Positions 17,252 through 25,983 of a stretch of 64,000 nt of DNA are shown one piece after another. Source of the DNA: Rhodoferax sp. (lineage in GTDB: Bacteria; Pseudomonadota; Gammaproteobacteria; Burkholderiales; Burkholderiaceae_C); NCBI RefSeq assembly GCF_028714215.1, contig NZ_JAQTMS010000007.1, positions 1-64,000 on the forward strand, given 5' to 3'. The position numbers and the translations under genes are program-made. The notes under the pieces were generated by a model, which saw only the letters and a program-made list of their open reading frames with translations, searched no databases and had not been told where the DNA came from. Numbering within the stretch: position 1 is the stretch's first letter; every line of letters begins with the position of its first letter.

Positions 17252-18042
17252 GCTTTGCCCGACAGGATGCGGTCCAGTCCGTAATAGCGGTCCAGTGCGA
17301 TCATCAGCACCAGCGTCAGCACGATCATGGCGCTGGAGATGGAGGCCAGCAGCGGGTCTATGGTGTTGGCGATGTGGTTGTACATTTTGACGGGCAGGGT
17401 CTGGGTACCGGCGGAAGCTACAAAGATCGACATGGTCAACTCGTCGAAGCTGTTGATGAAGGCGATCAGCCAGCCGCCCGCCACGCCCGGCACGATCAGT
17501 GGCAGCTCGATGCGGCGAAAGACAGTCCAGTTGGATGCGCCCAGCGACTGCGCGGCTTGCGCAATGCTGCGGTCGAAACCGGTCGCCGCCGCCACCACCA
17601 GACGCAGCACGTAGGGCAGCACGATCACGGTGTGCGCCGCCGTCAGACCCCACAGACTGCCGGAACCGCCAATCTGGGTCAGAAAGCGCAGCAAGGCGAT
17701 GCCCAGCACCACATGCGGCACCATCAGCGGCGACAGCAGCAGGCCCAGCAAGGCGTCGCGGCCGGCAAAGCGGTGCCAGGCGATGGCCATGCCGGCCGGC
17801 ACCGCCATCAGGGTCGCCAGCGTGGCGGCGGTGGCGCCCAGCCCCAGGCTGCGCCAGAACGCCGCGATGAAATCGCCCGCCTCGAAGATCGCGCGGTACC
17901 AGCGCAGCGAGGCGCCGTCGAAGGGCATCGCGATGTAGCCCTTGGCGGTGAACGACACCAGCACCACCATGGCCAGCGGCGCCAGCATGAAGATGCCGAA
18001 CAGCCAGTGAAACAGTAGCAGCGAGCGCGGTGTAGTGTTCAT
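17248..18042 (-). CDS. ABC transporter permease, PotC-type
   Basis: A 264-residue inner-membrane permease with six predicted helices. The EAA loop that contacts the ATPase reads AAQSLGASNWTVFRRIELPLIVPG. The second permease gene of a spermidine/putrescine/opine-class importer, probably forming a heterodimer with the product of 18039-18899. Overlaps both neighbours by four bases. Confidence 0.9.
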   Translation of the reverse strand: MNTTPRSLLLFHWLFGIFMLAPLAMVVLVSFTAKGYIAMPFDGASLRWYRAIFEAGDFIAAFWRSLGLGATAATLATLMAVPAGMAIAWHRFAGRDALLGLLLSPLMVPHVVLGIALLRFLTQIGGSGSLWGLTAAHTVIVLPYVLRLVVAAATGFDRSIAQAAQSLGASNWTVFRRIELPLIVPGVAGGWLIAFINSFDELTMSIFVASAGTQTLPVKMYNHIANTIDPLLASISSAMIVLTLVLMIALDRYYGLDRILSGKA

Positions 18043-18899
18043 TGGAACACCTGCTTCCAGCGCCGTTCGACCAGCCGATTGACCCCCAGGGAGACCGTCA
18101 GCACGATCAGCACCAGCACCACCGCCAGCGCGGCGCCCAGCGGCCAATTGAGATTGCCCAGAAACTCATCGTAGATGGTGGTCGGCACCACCTTCAGCCG
18201 CCGGCCGCCGATGATGGCGGGCGTGGCGAAAGCGCTGGCCGCCAGCGCGAACACGATCAGGCCGCCCGACAGCACGCCCGGTATCACCTGCGGAAAGACA
18301 ATGCGCCGCAGCACCGTGGGCAGGCCGGCGCCCAGCGACTGCGCCGCCTGTTCGGTGGCCGGATCGAGTTTTTGCAAGGAGGTCCAGACCGCCAGCACCA
18401 TGAAGGGCACCAGCACATGCACCATGGCAATCACCACGCCGGTGAAGGTGAACATCAGCTTCAGCGGTTCGCTCACCAGCCCGCTGGCCAGCAGCAGGTT
18501 GTTGATGACGCCCTCGCTGCCCAGCAGTATGGCCCAGCCCAGGGTGCGGATGACGACCGAAATCAGCAGCGGTCCCAGCACGATCACCACCGACACGGCA
18601 CGCCAGCGCTCGGACAGGCGTGTCAGCACATAGGCTTCGGGCACGCCGATGACGATGCACAGGCCGGTCACCAGGAACGCCATGCCGAAGGTGCGCGCGA
18701 AGATGGCGTGAAAATAATCGTCGCGAAAAATCTCCGCGTAGTTGGTGCCCGTCAGTTGCTCACCGACGCCACCGCCCGGAACAAAGGGATAGAGGCTGAG
18801 CGACAGCGTCAGCACCAGCGGCAGCGCCACAAAGGCCAGCGTCATCAGCATGCCCGGTGTGGCCAGCCAATAGGGCAGCAGATTGCGTTGCGCCTTCAC
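18039..18899 (-). CDS. ABC transporter permease, PotB-type
   Basis: A 286-residue permease with six predicted helices and the EAA loop AAQSLGAGLPTVLRRIVFPQVIPG. A long periplasmic N-terminal loop after the first helix is typical of PotB-type proteins. It overlaps the ATPase gene by four bases and the second permease gene by four bases. Confidence 0.9.
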   Translation of the reverse strand: MKAQRNLLPYWLATPGMLMTLAFVALPLVLTLSLSLYPFVPGGGVGEQLTGTNYAEIFRDDYFHAIFARTFGMAFLVTGLCIVIGVPEAYVLTRLSERWRAVSVVIVLGPLLISVVIRTLGWAILLGSEGVINNLLLASGLVSEPLKLMFTFTGVVIAMVHVLVPFMVLAVWTSLQKLDPATEQAAQSLGAGLPTVLRRIVFPQVIPGVLSGGLIVFALAASAFATPAIIGGRRLKVVPTTIYDEFLGNLNWPLGAALAVVLVLIVLTVSLGVNRLVERRWKQVFQ

Positions 18900-19936
18900 C
18901 GCGCAGCTCCGGCCGGGATCACGCGGGCGTGCTGGCCCGACCAGTTGAGGCCCACCTCGTCGCCTTCGCCGGCCTGCGGCAGGCCGCTGTTGGCGTGGGT
19001 GATCTGCATCGTCCCGAGCGCCGTGTCGACCTGGAACAGCCAGTGGTTGCCCAGGAACACGCGGGCACTGATACGCCCGCGCAACAATGCCAGTCCGTGC
19101 GTGAGTTCGACCTTTTCCGGGCGCACGATGTAGTCGACCGCGCCCGTCGCCGCGCTATCGGCGCAGGGCAACGGGTGGCCCATGACTTCGACCCTGCCAG
19201 CGGCGGCGAGCCCCTGGAACACATTGGCCTTGCCCAGGAAGGTGGACGAGAAGCGACCGTTGGGCTGCTCGTACATGTCGAAGGGGCGGCCGACCTGCTC
19301 GATGCGGCCCTGGTTCATCAGCACCACGCGGTCGGCCAGCGTCATGGCCTCGGCCTGGTCGTGCGTCACCATGATGGTGGTGATGCCGACCCGGTGCTGT
19401 AGCGCGCGCAGCTCGATCTGCATCTCCTCGCGCAGCTTGGCGTCGAGCGCGCCCATGGGTTCATCCAGCAGCAGCACCGGCGGCTGGATCACCAGGGCGC
19501 GCGCCATCGCCACCCGCTGGCGCTGACCGCCGGAGAGCTCGCGCGGGTAGCGCTGGGCCAGCGACTCCAGATGCACCAGCTCCAGCGTCTCGCCGACGCG
19601 CCGGCGCCGCTCAGTCGCCGGCACGCCGCGCATCTCAAGACCGAACGCGACGTTGTCGACCACGCTCATGTGCGGAAACAGGGCGTAGCTCTGGAACACG
19701 ATGCCCAGGCCGCGCTTGTCGGGCTTGACGTCGGTGATGTCGCGGCCGTCGAGCAGAATGCGCCCCGCGCTGGGCGGCACGAAGCCGGCCACCATCTGCA
19801 AGGTGGTGGTCTTGCCGCAGCCCGAGGGACCCAGCAGGCAGACGAACTCGCCCTTGGCAACCGACAGGCTGCATTCGCTCACGGCGGTGAAGTCGCCAAA
19901 GTGCCTGGACAGGTTTTGCAGTTCGAGAAAGCTCAT
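18896..19936 (-). CDS. ABC transporter ATP-binding protein, PotA-type
   Basis: A 346-residue ATPase. Walker A is GPSGCGKTT (about residues 36-44), the Q-loop lies at FQSYALFP, the signature is LSGGQRQR, Walker B is LLLDEP and the switch histidine is in MVTHDQ. A TOBE domain follows from about residue 270. This is the spermidine/putrescine/Fe/opine class, which energises uptake through the two permeases. The gene starts 30 bases after the binding-protein gene. Confidence 0.92.
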   Translation of the reverse strand: MSFLELQNLSRHFGDFTAVSECSLSVAKGEFVCLLGPSGCGKTTTLQMVAGFVPPSAGRILLDGRDITDVKPDKRGLGIVFQSYALFPHMSVVDNVAFGLEMRGVPATERRRRVGETLELVHLESLAQRYPRELSGGQRQRVAMARALVIQPPVLLLDEPMGALDAKLREEMQIELRALQHRVGITTIMVTHDQAEAMTLADRVVLMNQGRIEQVGRPFDMYEQPNGRFSSTFLGKANVFQGLAAAGRVEVMGHPLPCADSAATGAVDYIVRPEKVELTHGLALLRGRISARVFLGNHWLFQVDTALGTMQITHANSGLPQAGEGDEVGLNWSGQHARVIPAGAAR

Positions 19937-19966
19937 CGCGTGTTCCGGGGCAGGGGGGTGGTCGGC

Positions 19967-21076
19967 TCAGCGCTCGACCGCGCGGTTCCAGCGGTTGGTC
20001 CACTCGGCGCGCTTGGCGTTGATGATGTCATAGTTGGGCGCGATCAAGGTGTTGACCTTGTCGGGGCCAAAGACGACCTTCTTGGCCACCTCGGGCGCCA
20101 GCTTGGTGGTCTTGTTGACCGGGCCGAAACCGACCACCTGGGCCAGCAGCGCCTGTGTCTCGGCCGACACCACATGCTGCAGGAACTGCTGCCCCAGCTT
20201 GGCTTGCGGCGCCCCTTCAACCACACAACCGGCCACCATGAGGGCCACCGCGCCCTCCTTGGGGTAGACAAACTCGACCGGTGCCCCCTGGTCCACCACG
20301 GCCTGCACCCGGCCATTGCCCCAGACCACCAGTGCCGCCTCGCCGGTCTGCAGCATCTGCGCCATCTTGCCCGGCGACGGTTCCCACACCAGCACGTTGG
20401 GCGCGACCTTTTTGATCATGACGTCGAAGCCGGGCTCCATGTTGGCTTCGCCGCCGCCGTTCAGGCGCGCCATCATCATCAGCGTCAGCAGCCCATAGCC
20501 GTTGGTGATCGGTGGGATCACGACCTTCTGCTTGTATTTCGAATCCGTCAGGTCCTGCCACGAGGTTGGTGCTTTCCAGCCGTGCTTGGCGAACTGCTCC
20601 TTGTTGTAGGCCAGGCCGGTGGCGATGAAGCCTATGCCCACCGACTTGTCACCCACCATGCGGGCCGTCGGGTACAACTCCTTGATGGCACCTGCCTCCT
20701 CGACCTTGGCGCACAGGCCTTGTCCGACGGCCTGGTACATGGGGCCGTCGTCGATCAGCGCGACCGAGATTTCCTGCCTGCCTTTTTGCGCCTGCAGCTT
20801 GGCCAGGATGTCGGTGGAATTGCCCGGCACATAGACCACCTTGGCGCCGGTCCTGGCCTCGAAGGCAGGAATGATTTTTTCCTTGAACAGTTGCTCGTTG
20901 GAGCCGCCCGCGCCGCCGACGTAGAGGGTTTCCGCCGCCTGGGCGCTCAGGCACGTCGCCAGTGCGACGCAGCTCATCAGGGCGATCCGGCGTCGGGTTG
21001 CCCGAAGGGGGGTCAACCCTCGCGAGGGACGACAAGGACCGGCAGTGCCGGGCGTGGGGGCCAGATAGTTGCGCAT
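19967..21076 (-). CDS. ABC transporter substrate-binding protein, PotD-type
   Basis: A 369-residue periplasmic binding protein. The N-terminus is long and basic with a hydrophobic core ending in SAQAAE, consistent with Sec export. The mature part has the PotD/Fbp-like pattern: LYVGGAGGSNEQLFKEKIIPAFEARTG, read in short pieces, and GFIATGLAYNKEQF. The start at 21076 is preferred over 21097 because GGAGA lies seven bases before it. First gene of the eight-gene operon; its ligand should be the substrate of the dehydrogenase encoded downstream. Confidence 0.88.
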   Translation of the reverse strand: MRNYLAPTPGTAGPCRPSRGLTPLRATRRRIALMSCVALATCLSAQAAETLYVGGAGGSNEQLFKEKIIPAFEARTGAKVVYVPGNSTDILAKLQAQKGRQEISVALIDDGPMYQAVGQGLCAKVEEAGAIKELYPTARMVGDKSVGIGFIATGLAYNKEQFAKHGWKAPTSWQDLTDSKYKQKVVIPPITNGYGLLTLMMMARLNGGGEANMEPGFDVMIKKVAPNVLVWEPSPGKMAQMLQTGEAALVVWGNGRVQAVVDQGAPVEFVYPKEGAVALMVAGCVVEGAPQAKLGQQFLQHVVSAETQALLAQVVGFGPVNKTTKLAPEVAKKVVFGPDKVNTLIAPNYDIINAKRAEWTNRWNRAVER

Positions 21077-21206
21077 AAAGGTCTCCGGTTGGTTCAAGTT
21101 TTAGGAAAAGGGCGCTGCCCCAGTGCGAAAAGAATCTGGGACGCTGCCAGTTTAGGCGTCGCCACAACGCTTGAAAAGGTAAACATTGACGGTTGTATAT
21201 GCCAAA

Positions 21207-22121
21207 ATGTTATCTATGAAACCGGTTCTTAATTTGCGCCAGATCGAGGCCTTCCGCTCCGTCATGCTGACCGGCAGCGTGGTCGGCGCGGCGCGCCTGA
21301 TGAGTGTCACGCAACCCGGTGTCAGCCGGACCATAGGCTTGATGGAGTTGCGCATCGGCTACGCCCTGTTCGAGCGTCGCGGCAGGCGTCTGGTGCCGAC
21401 GCCCGAGGCGGAGGCGCTGTACCGCGAGATCGAGCAGCTCTATGGCAGCATCGAGCGCATCTCGCAGGTGGCGCAGGACATCCGCTTCCAGCGTGCCGGA
21501 GCCTTGCGCGTGGCCACCCTGCCGGCGCTGGCCCAGTGGCTGGTGCCGCGTGCCATTGCGCGCTTTCTGGCCACGCGCCCCAACGTGACGGTGTTTGTGC
21601 AGAGTCTGCCGTCGCGCCAGATCGCGGAACTGGTGTCGACCCGGCAGTTCGACGTCGGCGTCGTCGAGCTGCCCCTGTCGCGACCGGCGATCGAGATCGA
21701 ACCGCTGGAGCCGGTGGCGTCGATGGCGGTGTTGCCGGCCGGTCACCGTCTGGCATCGAAAAAGCTGATCTCTCTGAAAGACCTGGATGGCGAACGCATG
21801 GTGATGCTGTCGCAGCACAGCTTTCTGCGCTATCAGATGGACGAGGCCTTCTCCAAGCTGGGGGTCGCCCCCAACGTGGTGCTGGAAACCCCCAGCTCAT
21901 CGATCGCCTGCGCGCTGGTGGCGGCCGGCGCCGGGGTTACGCTGGTATCAAGATTGACCGCCGCGCCTTTTGCCGGGCCGGATCTGGTGGTGCGCCCGGT
22001 GAAGGAGGCGATTGCCTCGCGCCAGGCACTCATCTTTGCGCAGGTCGGCACCCGACCCCTGCTGGCGGATGCGTTTGCCAAGGATTTGCGGGAGGAGATT
22101 CGGCTGTCGGACCTGGGTTGA
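21207..22121 (+). CDS. LysR-family transcriptional regulator
   Basis: About 304 residues. The N-terminal winged helix-turn-helix reads LRQIEAFRSVMLTGSVVGAA and VTQPGVSRTIGLME; the rest is a periplasmic-binding-protein-like effector domain. It is divergent from the ABC/dehydrogenase operon across 130 bases and probably activates it in response to the imported compound. AACATT (21182) and AATGTT (21206) form an inverted pair overlapping the ATG at 21207, a possible autorepression site. An ATG at 21216 is an alternative start. Confidence 0.9.
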   Translation: MLSMKPVLNLRQIEAFRSVMLTGSVVGAARLMSVTQPGVSRTIGLMELRIGYALFERRGRRLVPTPEAEALYREIEQLYGSIERISQVAQDIRFQRAGALRVATLPALAQWLVPRAIARFLATRPNVTVFVQSLPSRQIAELVSTRQFDVGVVELPLSRPAIEIEPLEPVASMAVLPAGHRLASKKLISLKDLDGERMVMLSQHSFLRYQMDEAFSKLGVAPNVVLETPSSSIACALVAAGAGVTLVSRLTAAPFAGPDLVVRPVKEAIASRQALIFAQVGTRPLLADAFAKDLREEIRLSDLG

Positions 22122-22172
22122 AGTGGTGGCCGATTGGGCCTGCAACGCGCTGGCGGTTGAGGGAGAGAGGAC

Positions 22173-22502
22173 TCAATGGCCCACAGTCGTAGTCGTGAGG
22201 TTGAGCACCACCACCCCGGCAACGATCAGCGCGATGCCGATCAGCGCCCCGGTACTGAGTGTTTGATGGTAGATCAGCCAGCCAACCAGGGAGACCAGCG
22301 CCACGCCGACCCCCGACCAGATGGCATAGGCGACGCCCAGCGGAATGGTGCACAGGGTCAGCGAGAGAAAATAGAAGGCCGAGGCATAGCCCACCACGAC
22401 CAGCAGCGAGGGACCCCAACGGGTGAACCCTTCGGCCGCCTTGAGGGCCGAAGTGGCGGCGACTTCCGACAGGATGGCAATCGCCAGGTAGAGCCAGTTC
22501 AT
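22173..22502 (-). CDS. Small multidrug resistance (EmrE-like) transporter
   Basis: A 109-residue protein with four transmembrane helices. Glu13 in the first helix (AIAILSEVAATSALK) corresponds to the essential proton/substrate glutamate of EmrE (Glu14), and the helix-3 GVAYAIWSGVGVAL motif is that of SMR exporters. It should work as an antiparallel dimer exporting cationic compounds in exchange for protons. GAGGAGAGTG precedes the start. It converges with the LysR gene. Confidence 0.9.
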   Translation of the reverse strand: MNWLYLAIAILSEVAATSALKAAEGFTRWGPSLLVVVGYASAFYFLSLTLCTIPLGVAYAIWSGVGVALVSLVGWLIYHQTLSTGALIGIALIVAGVVVLNLTTTTVGH

Positions 22503-22539
22503 GGTTTCACTCTCCTCATGTGCTCGCGGCCGGATTTGA

Positions 22540-23604
22540 CTACTCGCCTTGCAGGATTTCTCCAAGCGCGGCAACCAGCTGGCGGCATTCCTCCGCGGTT
22601 CCGATCGAGATGCGAAGGAACTCGGCAATTCTCGGTTTGGCAAAGTGCCGGACCAGAATGCTCCGTTGCCGCAACTGCTGCTGCAGCTCCCGGGCCGCGC
22701 GCAAGGGGTGGCGGACGAACAGGAAGTTGGCCTTCGATGGCAGCACCTGGAAACCCAGTGCCTGGAGCCGGGTCGCCAGCCAGTCGCGACTTTCCATCAC
22801 CTGGCGGCGCGTCGTTTCGAAGTGCCGGGTGTCGCGCAGCGCCGCTTCGGCCCCGGCCAGGGCAAGCCGGTCCAGCGGGTAGGAGTTGAAGCAGCCCTTC
22901 ACCAGATTGAGGGCTTCGATCAGGCCGGGATCGCCGAGCGCAAAACCGACCCGCAGGCCGGCCAGGGAGCGCGACTTGGAGAGGGTTTGAATCACCAGCA
23001 GGTTCGGGTAGTCCTGCACCAGCGGGGCGGCGCTCTCGGCTCCGAAATCGACGTAGGCCTCATCGATCACAACAACAGAATCCGGGTTTTGCGCCAGCAG
23101 CGAGCGCAGTGGCGCCAGACCCAGGGCCATGCCGGTGGGCGCGTTCGGGTTGGGCAGAACGATGCCGCCGTTGGGCCGCGCATAGTCGGCGATGTCGACC
23201 TGAAATGCCGCGTCGAGCGGCACGGTCTCGAACTCGATCCCGTACAGGCCGCAGTAGACCGGATAGAAGCTGTAGCTGACATCCGGGAACAGGATCGGCC
23301 GCGGGTGTTTGAGCAAGCCCAGAAAGGCATGCGCCAGCACTTCGTCGGAACCGTTGCCGAGGAAGACGTTGGCGGGGCGCAGGCCCAGCAGGTCGGCAAT
23401 GGTCTGCTTGAGCGCCTTGCCGTCGGGGTCCGGATAGAGTCTGAGGTCGGCGTTGATGGCACCGCGCAGCGCGCTCAGGACGATGGGCGACGGCGGATAG
23501 GGGTTTTCATTGGTGTTGAGCTTGATCAGCTTGGCCATAGCCGGCTGCTCGCCGGGGCTGTAGGGCTCAAGACCGCGGATGCAGTCGCTCCAGAGTGGGT
23601 TCAT
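22540..23604 (-). CDS. hisC: Histidinol-phosphate aminotransferase
   Basis: A 354-residue PLP-dependent class I/II aminotransferase. The N-terminal [28 protein letters not shown] and the PLP-lysine motif [14 protein letters not shown] are all those of HisC. It interconverts histidinol phosphate and imidazole acetol phosphate in histidine synthesis, and related enzymes also act on aromatic amino acids. It is outside any his operon here, so it may be a second copy. The start at 23604 is chosen because HisC N-termini begin shortly before the SPG-P segment. Confidence 0.88.
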   Translation of the reverse strand: MNPLWSDCIRGLEPYSPGEQPAMAKLIKLNTNENPYPPSPIVLSALRGAINADLRLYPDPDGKALKQTIADLLGLRPANVFLGNGSDEVLAHAFLGLLKHPRPILFPDVSYSFYPVYCGLYGIEFETVPLDAAFQVDIADYARPNGGIVLPNPNAPTGMALGLAPLRSLLAQNPDSVVVIDEAYVDFGAESAAPLVQDYPNLLVIQTLSKSRSLAGLRVGFALGDPGLIEALNLVKGCFNSYPLDRLALAGAEAALRDTRHFETTRRQVMESRDWLATRLQALGFQVLPSKANFLFVRHPLRAARELQQQLRQRSILVRHFAKPRIAEFLRISIGTAEECRQLVAALGEILQGE

Positions 23605-23639
23605 GGGTTGGGGCTGGTTTGGTGGAAATGTCCGTCGCT

Positions 23640-24179
23640 TCAATCAACAAGCTCCGCGCTCAACTCGGCAAGACGGGACAGGGTGTTGAAGTTCCTGGTG
23701 GTTGCGGCAACCTTGAGCTTGCGTTCGAAAAAATTGTTGGTGAAGCGCGAGTCGCTGTGTTGGGTGGCATAGCGGGTGTAGATCGCGTCGTCCAGCACCT
23801 TGACCTGGTCCGGCGCAAAGTTGATCGCCTGCAATTCTTCAAGGAGATGCGGCGCCGGCCGCGCTGCCAGCAAGGAGAAATACAGTCGTGTTGAATCCGT
23901 CTGCGGGAACGGATTGCGCCGCAAGGTGCGCTGTATCTGATGGGGGGTTCGGGCGATGACCGTGATGTCGGCGCCAATGCTTTGCTGGATCACCTCGTGG
24001 ACCAGACCAGCGACCCCGGAGCCGTCCAGCTGGGACCGGGCAATGACGTTCCCGCTCTGAATGTAGGTCCGGACGTCCATCAGTCCAGCCTGCGCCAGCG
24101 CCACGCGCAACTCCGCCATGGGGACTCTGTTTCTTCCGCTGGGTGTGACGCCCCGCAGCAGGATGACGTGGGTTTTCAT
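23640..24179 (-). CDS. DUF1697 domain protein
   Basis: A 179-residue cytoplasmic protein with the DUF1697 pattern: [21 protein letters not shown] at the start, [12 protein letters not shown] near residue 40 and a C-terminal [19 protein letters not shown]. The family is widespread and uncharacterised. It is transcribed in the same direction as hisC, 35 bases upstream of it. Confidence 0.85.
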   Translation of the reverse strand: MKTHVILLRGVTPSGRNRVPMAELRVALAQAGLMDVRTYIQSGNVIARSQLDGSGVAGLVHEVIQQSIGADITVIARTPHQIQRTLRRNPFPQTDSTRLYFSLLAARPAPHLLEELQAINFAPDQVKVLDDAIYTRYATQHSDSRFTNNFFERKLKVAATTRNFNTLSRLAELSAELVD

Positions 24180-24231
24180 GGTGTCGGGGTGGTTTCTTGC
24201 CGCTCCACTTCGCGGCTACTCGAACCTACAT

Positions 24232-24756
24232 TCAAGTGGGCCGCGGCGCTGTGACATCTTCAATACCCAGACGTTGAAGCAGACCCGGCAAGTTGGGATA
24301 GTCAGCAGGGAAGTGGATGGTGAGATTTCGAATACGCCAACCGGAGGGTGACTGCTCTGCCGCAACGGCATACCTGACGTTGATGCCAAGCTTGCTGGGT
24401 CCCTCATAGACTCTCTGGACAGTGCGTATGACTTGGCGTGTATCGGATAGGGGGACACGTCTGGCAATCTCCGCCACGAAGGTGGTGCCGTTTGGCTGTG
24501 AGCCGAGTTGGCGCATGGCGGCGAGATTGCCAACCTCCTGCTGAAGCACATTGAGCTTATGCGCAATCGAAGAGACTGCTTCGGACTGGGTGGAAAGCTC
24601 CGGGTAGAAACTCCCGGCGGCTTTGTTGAATTGCCCACCTTGCAGCGCGGCAGCGAATTCGGAGAGGGTGGCGTCCGGCGTGTCGGCTGCGATCGCGTGA
24701 AACGGGGTTGCAGAAACAACGAACACGGCGGCGAGCAGGATTGAGCGGCGGTGCAT
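24232..24756 (-). CDS. Secreted protein of unknown function
   Basis: A 174-residue protein with a clear Sec signal peptide (MHRRSILLAAVFVVSATPFHAIAAD). The mature part begins with a short helical region (TLSEFAAALQGGQFNKAAGSF), then an IAHKLNVLQQEVGNLAAMRQL helix and a mixed C-terminal domain, which resembles small DUF4019/NTF2-like periplasmic proteins, but I do not recognise a specific family. First of the accessory, secreted-protein region; no operon partner is obvious. Confidence 0.65.
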   Translation of the reverse strand: MHRRSILLAAVFVVSATPFHAIAADTPDATLSEFAAALQGGQFNKAAGSFYPELSTQSEAVSSIAHKLNVLQQEVGNLAAMRQLGSQPNGTTFVAEIARRVPLSDTRQVIRTVQRVYEGPSKLGINVRYAVAAEQSPSGWRIRNLTIHFPADYPNLPGLLQRLGIEDVTAPRPT

Positions 24757-24786
24757 GTTAGTGACAGGAAAAGCTTGGTGCCAAAC

Positions 24787-25137
24787 CTACTTGGCGCACT
24801 CCGGGAACGCCGCCTTGACGCCAGGCCTTATGACGCACTGCTTGAAATTGGCGGGCAGGCCGCTGACCTTTTTCGACTGGCCCACCGGCAGCGTGAATTG
24901 TTGCAGGAAGGCGTGGGTACACACCAGCGTCGGTCGGCCATTCTTGACGGCGGACTCCTCGCAGTTTGACGAGTACAAGACGAAGGTGCATGCCTGCGTG
25001 GAGGTGCCGTCGCAACGAAACTGGGATTCGGTTGTCGTTGGCACAGGCGGCGGGCTGGGCTGGGCCAGGAGTACGCTGCTGGCAGTGGCCAACAGCAGTG
25101 CCACCGAGACGGGCCGGAGTATGGATGGGAGTTTCAT
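24787..25137 (-). CDS. Small secreted cysteine-containing protein
   Basis: A 116-residue protein with a Sec signal peptide ending near LLAQ, then a proline/threonine-rich linker (PSPPPVPTTTES). The mature domain has six cysteines (FRCDG, QACTF, SNCEE, LVCTH, KQCVI, PECAK), suggesting disulfides in the periplasm. No known family recognised. It sits 30 bases upstream of the preceding secreted protein gene and could be cotranscribed with it. Confidence 0.6.
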   Translation of the reverse strand: MKLPSILRPVSVALLLATASSVLLAQPSPPPVPTTTESQFRCDGTSTQACTFVLYSSNCEESAVKNGRPTLVCTHAFLQQFTLPVGQSKKVSGLPANFKQCVIRPGVKAAFPECAK

Positions 25138-25139
25138 AT

Positions 25140-25315
25140 TGAGCGTTGGCGCATGGGCGAGGAATGTTTATGGAATCTGACTCAAATGAAACACTGGTCA
25201 GGGCACGATTAGAAACTTCAGTGTGGCCGCTCGGGACTGATTCAGGGACCCGGAATTCATGCTGCAAGAACGGCACCAAGCGGCGCGACAGGTTCTCGTC
25301 CAGCAGCAGCTTCAT
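25140..25315 (-). pseudogene. Decayed DUF5615 (PIN-like) toxin remnant
   Basis: The frame from the ATG at 25315 encodes MKLLLDENLSRRLVPFLQHEF, the start of DUF5615 PIN-like toxins, and overlaps the DUF433 gene by ATGA as intact pairs do. After about 21 residues family resemblance stops; the sequence continues in an unrelated frame that runs into the next gene. The +1 frame gives a vague GSLNQS match to the family's GS-Q segment and then stops at about 25195. The acidic residues further on are missing. Right border is approximate. Confidence 0.5.
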
Positions 25316-25530
25316 TGCGCTTTCAGGGAATAGACTTGATGTTCCCGGTCGGCCGCATAGGCCAACACCGACTGTATGTCTTCCCGTGTCAGCTCGGGGA
25401 AGTCGTCCTGAATTTCCTGTTGGGTCATCCCGCTCGACAACATGGAGAGAACGTCGTAAACCGTGATGCGCAGCCCACGTATGCACGGCCTGCCGCCGCG
25501 TTTGCCGGGCTCCAACGTGATTCTGTTCAT
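25312..25530 (-). CDS. DUF433 antitoxin-like protein
   Basis: A 72-residue DUF433 protein: RITLEPGKRGGRPCIRGLRITVYDVL, read in short pieces, and MLSSGMTQQEIQDDFPELTREDIQSVLAYA, a helix-turn-helix with the family DFP-L--EDI-A-LAYA signature. DUF433 proteins are paired with DUF5615 nucleases in putative toxin-antitoxin modules. The start at 25530 follows GGAG by six bases; ATG at 25542 is an alternative. Its toxin partner downstream looks inactivated. Confidence 0.82.
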   Translation of the reverse strand: MNRITLEPGKRGGRPCIRGLRITVYDVLSMLSSGMTQQEIQDDFPELTREDIQSVLAYAADREHQVYSLKAQ

Positions 25531-25983
25531 TTCATACTCCAAATGGACCTGCGTGAGCGGCTAATTGTGCCTCAGTTGCCGTTCGTTGTTCGATCAGAAA
25601 TATCTAGTTGTCAGGCAGGGCCAAGGTGGCTTGTCATGGTTGTTGGCATCTGGACCTGATTTTCATTGAATTCGTCGTAGTGTCGAAACATGATTTCTGC
25701 GCCATGTAAGCCGCTGGCAATCGACAAAGCACGGCGAAATGTCCCAGGATTCAGGAGATGGTGTCTATCTTGCGGTGCGATCGTCATGTCGATTTTCGAC
25801 AGCTTATCAATGGCCGCGTAATGCATTGAAATATTGACGATTTATGGTGGCAGCACGTTTTTAGCAAGGCACCAAGCACTTGAAAAACAGCTGTTTACAT
25901 AAGACGGAATCGTAGGCGATCAGTGAGAAGAAAGTCCCATGCCGTACAACATGAGTACGACACTGGAAGCCGGGAGCAATCAG
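25531..25983. other. Intergenic stretch with no convincing gene
   Basis: About 450 bases, visibly lower in GC than the flanks. It holds one copy of a dispersed repeat (25893-25918). A 71-codon open frame on the - strand (25611-25826) has no ribosome-binding site and no recognisable motif, so it is not called. Possible remnant of a lost gene. Confidence 0.5.
25893..25918 (-). repeat. Dispersed intergenic repeat, copy A
   Basis: On the - strand this copy reads CGATTCCGTCTTATGTAAAC at its core. It lies 65 bases downstream of the lipoprotein gene. Related copies are at 26963, 27645 and 28139, all in the same orientation and all in gaps between co-oriented genes. Confidence 0.6.

Noticed and set aside
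25611-25826. A 71-codon frame on the - strand.
   Set aside because: No ribosome-binding site, no signal peptide and no family resemblance.
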